Shown here one piece after another: positions 50,880 through 60,582 of a DNA stretch of 64,000 nt. The stretch's first letter is position 1; the number at the start of each line of letters is the position of its first letter. This stretch comes from Stenotrophomonas maltophilia (GTDB taxonomy: Bacteria > Pseudomonadota > Gammaproteobacteria > Xanthomonadales > Xanthomonadaceae): contig NZ_CP154630.1 of the NCBI RefSeq assembly GCF_039555535.1, positions 310,001 to 374,000 of the forward strand. Reading direction: 5' to 3'. Made by a program: the position numbers and the translations under genes. The notes beneath the pieces were generated by a model that was not told where the DNA came from, did not search any database, and saw only the letters and a program-made list of their open reading frames with translations.

Positions 50880-53520
50880 CGTGGGAGGCTGGCTTGAGCA
50901 GGGGCAGGGTGATGCGGATCAGGGTACCGCGACCGTCGCGTCCGGGCAGCGCCTGCACGCTGCCGCCATGCGCGCCGATCATGCCCTGGCAGATGGTCAG
51001 GCCCAGGCCGGTGCCGTGGCGGCCGCGGTCACCGCGCTCGACGCTGTAGAACATGTCGAAGATGCGCGCGCGCTCGTCGTCGGGAATGCCGGGTCCGGCA
51101 TCGATCACGTCGATGCGCAGCTGGCCGTCCAGCTCGCGCGCCTGCACCTGCACGGCGGCGTCGGGCGGTGAGAACTTGGCGGCGTTCTCCATCACGTTGA
51201 ACACCGCCTGTTCGACCAGCGCGGGGTGCACCCAGATCGGTGCCAGCGTGGCTGGGATGTCCAGCTCCAGTCGCACCTTCGGCTGGTAGCGCTGCAGGCG
51301 CCGCGCCGCCGAGCCGATCAGTTCGTCCACGCCGATCCAGTCGCGATTGATCTTCAGGCCTTCGTGGCCAAGCCGGGTCATGTCCAGCAGGTTCTGGATG
51401 TAGCGGTCCAGGCGTTCGCCTTCGACCAGGATGGTGTCCAGCAGGGCGCGTCGATCCGTCGTGTCCATCGCCGCGCCATAGCTGGCCAGGCTGTCGGCGG
51501 AGCCGATCATCGCTGCCAGCGGCGAGCGCAGGTCGTGCGACACCGAAGAGAGCAGGGCCGAGCGCAGCCGCTCGGTCTCGTTGCTGACGTGCGCCTGTTC
51601 CAGTTCGGCCACCAGCCGGGTGCGCAACGCGGCCTGCGCGATATCGTCGACCATCGCCTCGGCCAGCTGCCGCTGCTCGGGCAGCAGGCGCGCCTGCGCG
51701 CCGGGCAGGTACAGGCCGGCCACGCCGATGGCGCGGTCTTCGCCATCCAGCAGCGGCAGGAACCACCACTGCGCACCGGCCAGGGTATCGGTGAAGCGGC
51801 CGCTGGGCTGGCCGTGGCGCAGGGCCCAGTCGGCCGCCGCCAGATCGGTATCGCCCGGCTGCGAACGGCCACCGGATGCCGTGTCGGCGCCGATCCGCAG
51901 CCACGAAGGAACGTCCATCGCCTGTTCCAGCGCCAGGCGCCCGGCCTGCGCCACTTCACCATTACCGGCCGCACTGGCCAGCTGCCGTCCCAGCTGCTGG
52001 CGCGCACGCGCATGACGGTTGGCCGCGCGCAGCGCGATCACCTGCATGCGCAGGCGCGAGGCCAGGCGCCCGGCGACCAGTGCGGCGGCCAGGAACAGGA
52101 ACACGGTGATCACGCCCTGGCGTGCACCGATGGCGAAGGTGAAGCGTGGCGCGATGAACAGGAAGTTGTAGGCGAGGAAGCACAGGATCGCCGCCATCAC
52201 CGCCACGCTGGCGCGCGTGCGCGCAGCCACCAGCACCACCGCCACGATGAACACCATCGACAGGTCGGCCATGCCTACCCAGCGTTCGGCCAGCCATGCC
52301 ACCGCACAGGCCAGCGCCGTGGCGACCAGCGCCTGCACCGGCTCGTAGCTGATGCCGCGCATCGGTGGCAGCAGGCCCTCGCGGCGCGAGCGCGCACGTG
52401 CCTGCGGGGTGCTGATGATGGTGATCTCGTAATGCGCGCCGCGCTGGATCAGCTGCTGGGTCAACGTCCGGTTGAACATCCGTGCCAGCGGGCGTTCGCG
52501 GGTCCGGCCCAGCACCAGGGTCGACACGCCGTTGTGCGCGGCGTGGTCGAGCAGGGCGTCGGCGATGCTCGATCCGTGCAACAGTTCGGCGTCGCCACCC
52601 AGCCGCCGTGCCAGCGCGAAGGCGGCATCGATCTCGCGCCGTGTCGCTTCATCCTGGCGCCGCCCCTGCACGGTCACCACGGTCCACGGTGCGTCGCGGC
52701 GCTCGGCGATGCGGCGCGCCACGCGCACCAGGTATTCACTCTGGCCACCGCCGTCGATCGCCACCAGCACGCCGCGGCGCAGTGGCAGGTTGCTCTCGCC
52801 ACGGGCGGCGCGTGCCTCGCGCAGGCTGCTGTCGACGCGGTCGGCAGCCTCCTGCATGGCCAGTTCGCGCAGCGCGGTCAGGTTCGCCGGCGAGAAGAAC
52901 GCCTGCAGGGCCTGCGCGGCCTGTTCCGGCACATAGACCTTGCCCTGCTGCAGGCGCGCGATCAGCTCGCGCGGTGGCAGGTCGACCAGCACGATGTCGT
53001 GCAGGCGGTCGAGCACGACATCGGGCACGGTCTCGCTGACCCGCACGCCGGTGATGCGCATCACCACATCATTGAGGCTTTCCAGATGCTGGATGTTGAC
53101 CGTGGTCCAGACATCGATGCCGGCGTCCAGCAGCTCCATCACATCCTGCCAGCGCCGCTCGTGACGGCTGCCCGGTGCATTGCGATGGGCCAGTTCGTCC
53201 ACCAGCACCAACGCTGGATGCCGTGCGAGCACGGCATCCAGGTCCATCTCCTGCAGGGCGTGGCCGTGGTAGGCCACGTCCTTCAGCGGCAACTGCGGCA
53301 GCCCCTCCAGCAGCGCCTGGGTATCGGCACGGCCATGGGTTTCCACCAGCCCGACCACCAGGTCGACGCCGCGGCGCAGCTGTTCCTGCGCGCGGGTCAG
53401 CATGGCGTAGGTCTTGCCCACGCCCGGCGCCGCGCCGAGGAACACGGTCAGCTTGCCGCCAGCTTCGCGTTGCAGGCCTTCGACCAGGGCATCGGCCTGG
53501 CGGGTACGCGCATCAGTCAT
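50860..53520 (-). CDS. kdpD: sensor histidine kinase KdpD
   Basis: 886 residues from the ATG at 53520; in-frame ATGs at 53535 and 53544 would add up to eight residues. The KdpD sensor domain has Walker A GAAPGVGKT (29-37) and a USP-like domain (about 245-370, VLGRTRERPLARMF). Four clustered membrane helices follow (about 395-490), then a GAF-like region, and the kinase core with H662 (SSVSHDLRSPLAAM), N-box NVMENAAKFS and GTGLGLTICQGM. It senses K+ limitation and phosphorylates KdpE. Confidence 0.96.
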   Translation of the reverse strand: MTDARTRQADALVEGLQREAGGKLTVFLGAAPGVGKTYAMLTRAQEQLRRGVDLVVGLVETHGRADTQALLEGLPQLPLKDVAYHGHALQEMDLDAVLARHPALVLVDELAHRNAPGSRHERRWQDVMELLDAGIDVWTTVNIQHLESLNDVVMRITGVRVSETVPDVVLDRLHDIVLVDLPPRELIARLQQGKVYVPEQAAQALQAFFSPANLTALRELAMQEAADRVDSSLREARAARGESNLPLRRGVLVAIDGGGQSEYLVRVARRIAERRDAPWTVVTVQGRRQDEATRREIDAAFALARRLGGDAELLHGSSIADALLDHAAHNGVSTLVLGRTRERPLARMFNRTLTQQLIQRGAHYEITIISTPQARARSRREGLLPPMRGISYEPVQALVATALACAVAWLAERWVGMADLSMVFIVAVVLVAARTRASVAVMAAILCFLAYNFLFIAPRFTFAIGARQGVITVFLFLAAALVAGRLASRLRMQVIALRAANRHARARQQLGRQLASAAGNGEVAQAGRLALEQAMDVPSWLRIGADTASGGRSQPGDTDLAAADWALRHGQPSGRFTDTLAGAQWWFLPLLDGEDRAIGVAGLYLPGAQARLLPEQRQLAEAMVDDIAQAALRTRLVAELEQAHVSNETERLRSALLSSVSHDLRSPLAAMIGSADSLASYGAAMDTTDRRALLDTILVEGERLDRYIQNLLDMTRLGHEGLKINRDWIGVDELIGSAARRLQRYQPKVRLELDIPATLAPIWVHPALVEQAVFNVMENAAKFSPPDAAVQVQARELDGQLRIDVIDAGPGIPDDERARIFDMFYSVERGDRGRHGTGLGLTICQGMIGAHGGSVQALPGRDGRGTLIRITLPLLKPASHDEPDSD

Positions 53521-53571
53521 GGGAGCCGCTGTCATGGCTGCCATTGTGCGCGCAGCCGGTGCAGGCCGGCA

Positions 53572-54222
53572 TCACGGTGCCTTGGCTGCATGGTCCAGCG
53601 CGAAGTTCAAGGTCACCACGTTTACCCGTGGCTGCCCGAACAGGCCCCACTGGCGGCCTTCGGTATGCGCCTGCACCAGCGCCTGCACGCGTTCCACTGG
53701 CAGGCCTCGCGCACGCGCCACGCGCGCCACCTGCAGCTGTGCGGCGGCCGGCGACAACTGCGGATCGAGACCGCCGCCGGACTGGGTGACCAGATCGGCC
53801 GGAACCTGCGCTGGCGCGACACCTTCCCGTGCAGCCACCGCAGCGGTGCTGGCAGCGACGCGCTCGGCCAGCGCGGGGTTGCTGCGCGCCATGTTGGAAC
53901 CGGCGGCCGCCATCGGATCGTAGTTGGCGGCCGACGGCCGTGCCTGGAAGTAGCCATCACCGGTGAACGGCTGCGCCAGCCATACCGAGCCGCGCACCTG
54001 GCCACTGTCATCGCGCAGCAGGCTGCCTTCGGCCTGTCCCGGGAATGCCAGGCCGGCAAAGCCGGTTGCAATGCCGGCGTAGACCGCACCGGCCAGCAGC
54101 AGGGTGGCCAGGCCCAGGCCGATCGCCGGACGCCAGCGGGCGTCATCCTGCAGGCTGGCTACGCGGGCCTCGGCCTTCGGTTCACGGGACAGGGAAGACG
54201 AGGTGGAAGCAGAACGGTTCAT
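53572..54222 (-). CDS. kdpC: K+-transporting ATPase subunit KdpC
   Basis: 216 residues, about 25 longer than E. coli KdpC because of an N-terminal extension ([27 protein letters not shown]). One membrane helix (about 34-52) precedes a periplasmic domain with [22 protein letters not shown] and [14 protein letters not shown], both standard for KdpC. It stabilises the KdpFABC complex. The start overlaps kdpB's stop codon by four bases. Confidence 0.94.
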   Translation of the reverse strand: MNRSASTSSSLSREPKAEARVASLQDDARWRPAIGLGLATLLLAGAVYAGIATGFAGLAFPGQAEGSLLRDDSGQVRGSVWLAQPFTGDGYFQARPSAANYDPMAAAGSNMARSNPALAERVAASTAAVAAREGVAPAQVPADLVTQSGGGLDPQLSPAAAQLQVARVARARGLPVERVQALVQAHTEGRQWGLFGQPRVNVVTLNFALDHAAKAP

Positions 54223-56276
54223 GCGCCGAATACCAGGACAAGAAGGAGGTCGATCAGCTTGATCGCCGCGAACGGCAGCAACACGCCGCCGAGGCCGTAC
54301 ACCAGCATGTTCCGGCGCAGCAGCGCCGTCGCGGTGGCCGGGCGGAAGCGCACGCCACGCAGGGCGAGCGGGATCAGAGCGGGAATCACCAGGGCGTTGA
54401 AGATCAGCGCCGCCAGCACGGCGTTGCGCGGGCTCGACAGCTGCATCACGTTCAGTGCGGCCATGGTCGGAACGGCAGCGGCGAACAGCGCCGGCAGGAT
54501 CGCGAAGTACTTGGAGACGTCGTTGGCCAGCGAGAAGGTGGTCAGCGCGCCGCGGGTGATCAGCTGCTGCTTGCCCACTTCCACCACCGCCAGCAGCTTG
54601 GCCGGGTCCGAATCGAGGTCGACCATGTTGCCGGCCTCCTTCGCCGCCTGCGTACCGGAGTTCATCGCCAGGCCGATATCGGCCTGGGCCAGCGCCGGGG
54701 CGTCGTTGGTGCCGTCGCCGACCATTGCCACCAGGCGACCGCCGGCCTGTTCCTGGCGGATGCGCGCCAGCTTGTCTTCCGGCCGCGCTTCGGCGATGTA
54801 GTCGTCCACACCGGCTTCGGCAGCGATGGCGGCGGCGGTCAGCGGGTTGTCACCGGTGATCATCACCGTGCGGATGCCCATCGCCCGCAGCTGCGCGAAC
54901 TTCTCGCGCATGCCGTGCTTGACCACGTCCGACAGCTCGATCACACCCAGCACGTGGCGGCCCTCGGCCACCACCAGCGGGGTGGCGCCGTTGCGCGCGA
55001 CCTGCTCGACACGACCGGCCAGCTCGGCCGGCACGTTGCCGCCCAGCGACTGCACATGCGCGCGGATGGCATCGGCGGCGCCCTTGCGGATCTGCCGCCC
55101 ATGTTCCAGGTCCACGCCGGACATGCGGGTCTGGGCAGTGAAGGCCAGGTAGTCGGCATGGTCCGGTTCGGCGGTGGCGCAACCCTGCTCGCGCGCCAGG
55201 CGCACGATCGACTTGCCCTCCGGAGTCGGGTCGGCCAGCGAGGACAGCAGTGCCGCTTCACGCAGCTGGCTGGCGTCGATAGCGGCCAACGGATGGAAGT
55301 GGCTGGCCTGCCGGTCGCCGTAGGTGATGGTGCCGGTCTTGTCGAGCAGCAGCACGTCTACGTCGCCCGCCACTTCCACCGCCTTGCCCGACTTGGCCAG
55401 CACGTTGGCAGCCAGCGCCCGGTTCATGCCGGCAATGCCGATGGCTGGCAGCAGGCCACCGATGGTGGTCGGGATCAGGCACACCAGCAGCGCGATCAGC
55501 AGCAGCGGATCAACCTGCACGCCCACCGCTGCACCGATCGCCGGCAGCGTTGCCACCACTACCAGGAAGGTCAGCGTCATCGCCGCCAGCAGCAGGGTCA
55601 GCGCGATCTCGTTCGGGGTCTTCTGGCGATTGGCGCCTTCCACCAGCGCGATCATCCGGTCCAGGAAGCTGTGGCCCGGCTCGGCGGTCACCCGCACGAT
55701 GATCTGGTCGGACAGCACCTTGGTACCGCCGATCACGCCGGAACGGTCGGTACCGGCTTCGCGCAGCACCGGTGCCGATTCGCCGGTCACGGCCGCTTCG
55801 TTGATGGTCGCCAGGCCCTGCACGATCTCGCCATCGGCCGGCACCAGTTCACCGGCACTGACGATCACATGGTCGCCCGGGCGCAGCTCCGCAGCCGGTA
55901 CCTGGGTTTCGGCGGCACCCGGCTGCGGTGCGGCCAGACGGCGCGCCACCAGATCCTGGCGGGCACGGCGCAGCGATGCAGCCTGGCCACGGCCGCGCGC
56001 TTCGGCCACGGCTTCGGCGAAGTTGCCGAACAGCACGGTCACCAGCAGGATCGCGGTCACCGCCAGGCCAAAGCCCAGCGGCGCATTGCCGGTCAGGGTG
56101 ACGATGGCGGCGACGATCGTGCCGGCCATCACCACCGCCATCACCGGGCTGCGCACCAGGTGCATCGGCGACAGCTTGCGCACCGCCTCGACCAGTGCAC
56201 GGCGCAGGCCTGCGGCATCGAGCAGGGCAGGGCGCGGTGCGAGGGAACTACGGGTTGAACTTGCGTGGGTACTCAT
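54219..56276 (-). CDS. kdpB: K+-transporting P-type ATPase subunit KdpB
   Basis: 685 residues, the ATP-hydrolysing subunit. The phosphorylated Asp is D312 in [12 protein letters not shown]. Also visible are TGESAPV (actuator domain, about 164), GDNPLTA and [25 protein letters not shown] (hinge). The conserved Ser of TGESAP, which in E. coli is followed by the inhibitory phosphosite, is intact. Ten bases separate it from kdpA. Confidence 0.97.
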   Translation of the reverse strand: MSTHASSTRSSLAPRPALLDAAGLRRALVEAVRKLSPMHLVRSPVMAVVMAGTIVAAIVTLTGNAPLGFGLAVTAILLVTVLFGNFAEAVAEARGRGQAASLRRARQDLVARRLAAPQPGAAETQVPAAELRPGDHVIVSAGELVPADGEIVQGLATINEAAVTGESAPVLREAGTDRSGVIGGTKVLSDQIIVRVTAEPGHSFLDRMIALVEGANRQKTPNEIALTLLLAAMTLTFLVVVATLPAIGAAVGVQVDPLLLIALLVCLIPTTIGGLLPAIGIAGMNRALAANVLAKSGKAVEVAGDVDVLLLDKTGTITYGDRQASHFHPLAAIDASQLREAALLSSLADPTPEGKSIVRLAREQGCATAEPDHADYLAFTAQTRMSGVDLEHGRQIRKGAADAIRAHVQSLGGNVPAELAGRVEQVARNGATPLVVAEGRHVLGVIELSDVVKHGMREKFAQLRAMGIRTVMITGDNPLTAAAIAAEAGVDDYIAEARPEDKLARIRQEQAGGRLVAMVGDGTNDAPALAQADIGLAMNSGTQAAKEAGNMVDLDSDPAKLLAVVEVGKQQLITRGALTTFSLANDVSKYFAILPALFAAAVPTMAALNVMQLSSPRNAVLAALIFNALVIPALIPLALRGVRFRPATATALLRRNMLVYGLGGVLLPFAAIKLIDLLLVLVFGA

Positions 56277-56286
56277 TGCGGTGTCC

Positions 56287-57996
56287 TCAGTGCAGTCCCA
56301 GGCTCAGGTGGTCGGCGATCGGGCCGAGTACCAGCGCCGGCATGAACTGCAGCACGGTCAGGATGACGATCACCGAGACCAGGGTCAGGGCGAAGGTCGG
56401 GGTTTCGATCTGCAGGCTGCCGGCAGACTCCGGCGCCTGGCGCTTGGCGGCCAGCTGGGCGGCTACCACCAGCGGGATGATCAGCAGCGGGAAGCGGCCC
56501 AGCAGCAGCACCAGCGAGCAGCTCAGGTTCCACCACAGCGTGGCGTCACCCAGCCCTTCGAAGCCCGAACCGTTGTTGGCGTAGGCCGACACGTACTCGT
56601 AGAACACCTGGCTGATGCCATGGAATCCGGGATTGGAGGTGCCGGCCAGGCCGGGCACGGCCAGGGTGATCGCGGTGAATACCAGCAGGGTGATCGGCTG
56701 CAGCAGCACCAGCAGGGCCAGCAGGCGTACCTGTGGCGTCTCCAGCTTGCGGCCGAACAGTTCCGGCGTACGTCCGGTCATCAACCCGGCCAGGAACACG
56801 CCCAGCAGCAGGTACACGATGAACTGCTGCAGGCCACAGCCGATGCCGCCCCAGATCGCGCTGACCAGCATGTTGACCATCGCGATGCCGCCACTGAGCG
56901 GCGCCAGCGAATCGTGCATGCCGTTCACCGAGCCGTTGGACACCTGGGTGGTCACCGCCGCCCACAGCGCGGTGCCATCGGCACCGAAGCGCACCTCCTT
57001 GCCTTCCATCAGCAGCGGCGTGGCGGCGCTGGCGCTATGGCCCTCGCTCCACATCATCGCGCCGGTGGACAGCAGCGACATGCCCAGCATGCAGCTGAAC
57101 ACCAGGGCGCCGAAGCGACGCCGGCCGGTGAACGCACCGATCATGAAGATCACTGCCATCGGCACCAGCAGGATGCCGACGATTTCCAGCGCATTCGACA
57201 GCGGGGTTGGATTCTCCAGCGGGAAACTGCTGTTCGGGCCATACCAGCCGCCGCCGTTGGCGCCCAGCTGCTTGGCCGCGACCATCGCCGCGACCGGGCC
57301 CAGCGGCAGTTTCTGCTGGGCCATGCCGGCGCTGGCATCGATTGGCGCAGCCTGCGGCCCGCCGGCCATCGTCGAGGGCACGCCCTGGCTGGTCAGCAGC
57401 AGCGTCCACACCAGGCACAGCGGCAGCAGGAAGCGCACGCACAGGCGCACCACGTCCACGTAGTAGTTGCCGACCGCGACCTGCCGGTCATCGCCGGCCC
57501 CGTTGGCCGCCGCAGCCTGCGGCGCACGCGAGAACAACGCGCGCAGCGTGGCCACCGCCAGCGCCAGGCCCATCATCGGCGTCACCACCTGCAGGCCAGT
57601 GATGCCGGTCATCTGCGAGAGGTAGGACAGCTGCGCCTGGCCCGAGTAGTGCTGCTGGTTGGTGTTGGTCAGGAACGAGATCATCGTGTGCAGCGCGGTG
57701 TCCCAGCGCATGTTCGGGATCTGGTCCGGGTTCAACGGCAACCAGGCCTGGGTCATGAACACCGCCTGGGTCAGCACCGCGACCATCACGTTGCTCAGCA
57801 CGAAGGCCAGCACATAGCCGCGCCAGGACATGGCGCGCGATGGATCGACGCCAAGCACCTTGTACAGCGGCTTTTCGATCCAGTGGAACAGCACGTCGAC
57901 CTTCATCGGCGTGCCGTGCATCACCCGCGCCAGGTACAGACCCAGCGGCCACGCCAGCAGCAGGCTGGCGGCAATAATCACAAGCATCTCAGTCAT
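56287..57996 (-). CDS. kdpA: K+-transporting ATPase subunit KdpA
   Basis: 569 residues, the potassium-binding channel-like subunit with ten membrane helices and four selectivity-filter-type loops, such as [13 protein letters not shown] (first), [17 protein letters not shown] (second), and [16 protein letters not shown] (fourth). Length is close to E. coli's 557. It forms the K+ path of the KdpFABC pump. It follows kdpF after 12 bases. Confidence 0.96.
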   Translation of the reverse strand: MTEMLVIIAASLLLAWPLGLYLARVMHGTPMKVDVLFHWIEKPLYKVLGVDPSRAMSWRGYVLAFVLSNVMVAVLTQAVFMTQAWLPLNPDQIPNMRWDTALHTMISFLTNTNQQHYSGQAQLSYLSQMTGITGLQVVTPMMGLALAVATLRALFSRAPQAAAANGAGDDRQVAVGNYYVDVVRLCVRFLLPLCLVWTLLLTSQGVPSTMAGGPQAAPIDASAGMAQQKLPLGPVAAMVAAKQLGANGGGWYGPNSSFPLENPTPLSNALEIVGILLVPMAVIFMIGAFTGRRRFGALVFSCMLGMSLLSTGAMMWSEGHSASAATPLLMEGKEVRFGADGTALWAAVTTQVSNGSVNGMHDSLAPLSGGIAMVNMLVSAIWGGIGCGLQQFIVYLLLGVFLAGLMTGRTPELFGRKLETPQVRLLALLVLLQPITLLVFTAITLAVPGLAGTSNPGFHGISQVFYEYVSAYANNGSGFEGLGDATLWWNLSCSLVLLLGRFPLLIIPLVVAAQLAAKRQAPESAGSLQIETPTFALTLVSVIVILTVLQFMPALVLGPIADHLSLGLH

Positions 57997-58008
57997 GGCA
58001 GGCTCCGC

Positions 58009-58101
58009 TCAGAACGACTCGGGCCGCAGCACGACATAAAGGAGATAGGCGGCGGCGACCAGCACCAGCACGCCACACAACAACGACAGCCAGGGGGACA
58101 T
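58009..58101 (-). CDS. kdpF: K+-transporting ATPase subunit KdpF
   Basis: A 30-residue single-helix protein from the ATG at 58101 (MSPWLSLLCGVLVLVAAAYLLYVVLRPESF). The short hydrophobic helix ending in LRPESF/E and the location directly ahead of kdpA are those of KdpF, a lipid-like stabiliser of the complex. GGGG four bases upstream serves as ribosome site. First gene of kdpFABCDE. Confidence 0.9.
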   Translation of the reverse strand: MSPWLSLLCGVLVLVAAAYLLYVVLRPESF

Positions 58102-58275
58102 TGCAATAGCGTCCTGGTGGAACCCCTCCACCTCAGGCCGCCATCGTCGTCCTGCCCCCCATAAACGCACTACGCGCCGGACCGGGCCGACGCGTAAAAA
58201 GTGCATAAATTCCGTGGGCCAACCCGTAACCGGGCCCGGGGTAGCGCCGGGCCATGCCCGGCGGAGGCAGCGCCG
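58102..58275 (-). promoter_or_regulatory. control region of the kdp operon
   Basis: Between kdpF and the gene ending at 58276. It contains a SMAG-type unit GTAGCGCCGGGC-CAT-GCCCGGCG (58241-58263) and an AT-rich island that reads TTTATGCACTTTTTACGC on the minus strand (58194-58211). KdpE sites in E. coli are T-rich, so the island is the best candidate operator; not demonstrated. Confidence 0.4.
58241..58263 (+). repeat. SMAG element, GCCGGGC subtype
   Basis: GTAGCGCCGGGC-CAT-GCCCGGCG, in the kdp upstream region and close to the end of the coiled-coil gene. Confidence 0.7.
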
Positions 58276-58941
58276 TCAGCCCGCCGGAGCGTCCGCCGGC
58301 ACCAGCCCCTTCAGCTCGCGATAGCGCTGCAGGGTGCTGTCGATCTCGGCCTTCAACGCCTGCTGCTGCTGCACGAGCCCGGCCTGCAGGCGCTGCTGGG
58401 CCTGAAGCTGCGCATGCCGCTTGCGGATCGCCTCGGCCTGCTTGTCGACCACCTTGCCGCCGGCCAGCTCGCGGTCTCCTGCCGCCGACAGCAGCGCCAC
58501 CAGCGACTCACGCAGGCTGGTGACGTTGTATTCGGCGGTCTTCAGGTTGTTGTCCAGCACTTCCTGGCGCTCGGCAAACACCCGGCGCAGGTCGGCCTCG
58601 CTGCCGTAGGTGGACAACATGGCCTGCTCAGTGCGCTGGCGGGTCTGCTCGGCCATCAGGTCCAGCTGTTGCTGCTGCGCAGCGGTGCTGGCAGCGGCAC
58701 GTTCCTCGTCGGTCAACGCGCGCTGGACCTGCGCATTGCGCAGGCCCGTGCTCGCATTGAATTCCTCGCGCGCATGATTGACCGCGTCTGCCGGCAGCGA
58801 ATCACTGCAGATCCGCTCCTTGCCCTCGTTCCAGCAGTACAGCTTCTTTTCCGCCTTGCCGCTGTCGCGCGACTGCGCCGGTACGGTGAACGGCACGGCC
58901 AGCAGCAGGCCGGTGAAGAGGACAGCAGGAACTCGGGACAT
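58276..58941 (-). CDS. periplasmic coiled-coil protein, DUF4124-like N-terminus
   Basis: 221 residues with a signal peptide (ends VPAQS, about residue 23). The mature N-terminus KKLYCWNEGKERICSDSLPADA (compare in parts) resembles the DUF4124 pattern and has a Cys pair spaced by eight residues that could form a disulfide. The rest is a long coiled coil, rich in Gln, Glu and Ala (about 70-205). Function unknown. It lies 18 bp after pyrE in the same direction and may be co-transcribed with it. Confidence 0.82.
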   Translation of the reverse strand: MSRVPAVLFTGLLLAVPFTVPAQSRDSGKAEKKLYCWNEGKERICSDSLPADAVNHAREEFNASTGLRNAQVQRALTDEERAAASTAAQQQQLDLMAEQTRQRTEQAMLSTYGSEADLRRVFAERQEVLDNNLKTAEYNVTSLRESLVALLSAAGDRELAGGKVVDKQAEAIRKRHAQLQAQQRLQAGLVQQQQALKAEIDSTLQRYRELKGLVPADAPAG

Positions 58942-58959
58942 GACCTTTCCCCTGGTCGG

Positions 58960-59619
58960 TCAGCGGATCGAACGAACGCCGTACTGGGCCCGGTAGGCTT
59001 CCAGCGGCTGCCGGTAACCCACAAGTTCCGGGTTGCCGGAGGCAAAATCAAGCAGGTCGGCCAGCGATGCCACGGCGATCACCGGGATACCGGCCTCTTC
59101 GGCCACCGATTGCGCCGCCGAGCGGCGGTCGGTCTCCGAAGCGATCTCCTGGCGGTCCAGCGCCACCACGATGCCGGCCGGGGTGCCACCGGCGGCGCGG
59201 ATGATGCCCAGCGCTTCGCGGATCGCGGTACCGGCGGTGATCACGTCATCGACGATCAGCACGCGCTTGCCCTGCATGTCGGCGCCGATCAGCTGGCCGC
59301 CTTCGCCGTGGTCCTTGGCTTCCTTGCGGTTGAACGACAGCGGCAGGTCGCGGCCGCGCTGGGCCAGCTCACAAGCCATCGCGGTGGCCAACGGGATGCC
59401 CTTGTAGGCCGGGCCGAACACCACGTCGTACTTGATCCCGCTGGCATCGATGGCATCGGCGTAGCAGGCGCCAAGCTGGGACAGCAGCGAACCGGAGTCG
59501 AAGCGGCCGGCGTTGAAGAAATAGGGGCTCAGCCGGCCGGACTTGAGGGTGAACTGGCCGAAGCGCAGGGCATCGGCGGTCAGGGCCAGCTGCAGGAAAC
59601 GGTGGCGGTGGTCGCTCAT
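58960..59619 (-). CDS. pyrE: orotate phosphoribosyltransferase
   Basis: 219 residues from the ATG at 59619. It converts orotate and PRPP to OMP in pyrimidine synthesis. Visible are the PRPP loop VLIVDDVITAGTA (about 120-132), the flexible catalytic loop RKEAKDHGEGG (about 99-109) and FGPAYKGIPLA. Length matches the enterobacterial enzyme. Divergent from xthA, 162 bp apart. Confidence 0.96.
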   Translation of the reverse strand: MSDHRHRFLQLALTADALRFGQFTLKSGRLSPYFFNAGRFDSGSLLSQLGACYADAIDASGIKYDVVFGPAYKGIPLATAMACELAQRGRDLPLSFNRKEAKDHGEGGQLIGADMQGKRVLIVDDVITAGTAIREALGIIRAAGGTPAGIVVALDRQEIASETDRRSAAQSVAEEAGIPVIAVASLADLLDFASGNPELVGYRQPLEAYRAQYGVRSIR

Positions 59620-59781
59620 CAAAACTCGATTCATCTTCATTTGGAGCATAAATCCTAATCCAGCTGGGCGTTTCGCGCTCGTCCGGCCCCGTGTGAAGGC
59701 GTTTGCGGGCCCAACCGACGGACTGCGCAGCCCCGCGGTCAACCGGTATGCTTGCCCGGTTTCCCGCCGTAGGTCTTCCGC

Positions 59782-60582
59782 ATGCGCATCATCAGTTTCA
59801 ACGCCAATGGCATCCGTTCCGCCGCGACCAAGGGCTTCCTCGACTGGTTCCGTGCCCAGGATGCCGACGTCCTGTGCATCCAAGAAACCAAGGCCCAGGA
59901 AGACCAGCTGACCGACCCGATGTTCCGCCCGGACGGCCACCACTGTTTCTACCGCGACGCCATCACCAAGAAGGGCTACAGCGGCGTGGCGATCTACAGC
60001 AAGCGCGAGCCGGACCAGGTCATCACCTCGCTGGGCTGGGCCCCGTTCGACGACGAAGGCCGCTACATCGAGGCACGCTACGGCAACCTCAGCGTGGTCT
60101 CCTTCTATATCCCGTCCGGCAGCTCGGGCGACCTGCGCCAGGGCTTCAAGTTCGAAGTGATGGAATGGCTGCGGCCGATCCTGGAGGAGTGGGCACGCAG
60201 CGGCCGCGACTACGTGTTGTGCGGCGACTGGAACATCGTGCGTTCGGCGCTGGACATCAAGAACTGGAAGTCCAACCAGAAGAATTCCGGCTGCCTGCCG
60301 GAAGAGCGCGACTGGCTCAACGCCCTCTGCGCCGACCACGGCCAGGCCACCGATGTCGCCGCCGGCCGCGGCTGGGCCGATGCCTACCGCCTGCTCAACC
60401 CCACCGGCGAGGACTACACCTGGTGGAGCAACCGCGGCGCCGCCCGCGCCAACAACGTCGGTTGGCGCATCGACTACCAGTTCATCACCCCGGGCCTGCG
60501 TGACCGCCTGCGCAGCTGCTCGATCTACCGCGACGAGCGCTTCTCCGACCACGCCCCGTTCACCGTGGACTACGACCTGTGA
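59782..60582 (+). CDS. xthA: exodeoxyribonuclease III
   Basis: 266 residues of the endonuclease/exonuclease/phosphatase fold. Active-site segments: NANGIRS (7-13), CIQETKA (metal Glu about 37), GDWNIV (about 150), and the C-terminal SDHAPF (H257). Class II AP endonuclease used in base-excision repair. The TGA stop is overlapped by the GTG start of ampG. Confidence 0.95.
   Translation: MRIISFNANGIRSAATKGFLDWFRAQDADVLCIQETKAQEDQLTDPMFRPDGHHCFYRDAITKKGYSGVAIYSKREPDQVITSLGWAPFDDEGRYIEARYGNLSVVSFYIPSGSSGDLRQGFKFEVMEWLRPILEEWARSGRDYVLCGDWNIVRSALDIKNWKSNQKNSGCLPEERDWLNALCADHGQATDVAAGRGWADAYRLLNPTGEDYTWWSNRGAARANNVGWRIDYQFITPGLRDRLRSCSIYRDERFSDHAPFTVDYDL

Noticed and set aside
51226..54801. 1191-residue plus-strand open frame over kdpD, kdpC and kdpB
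   Set aside because: Antisense shadow of strongly conserved kdp genes; no domain and no ribosome site.
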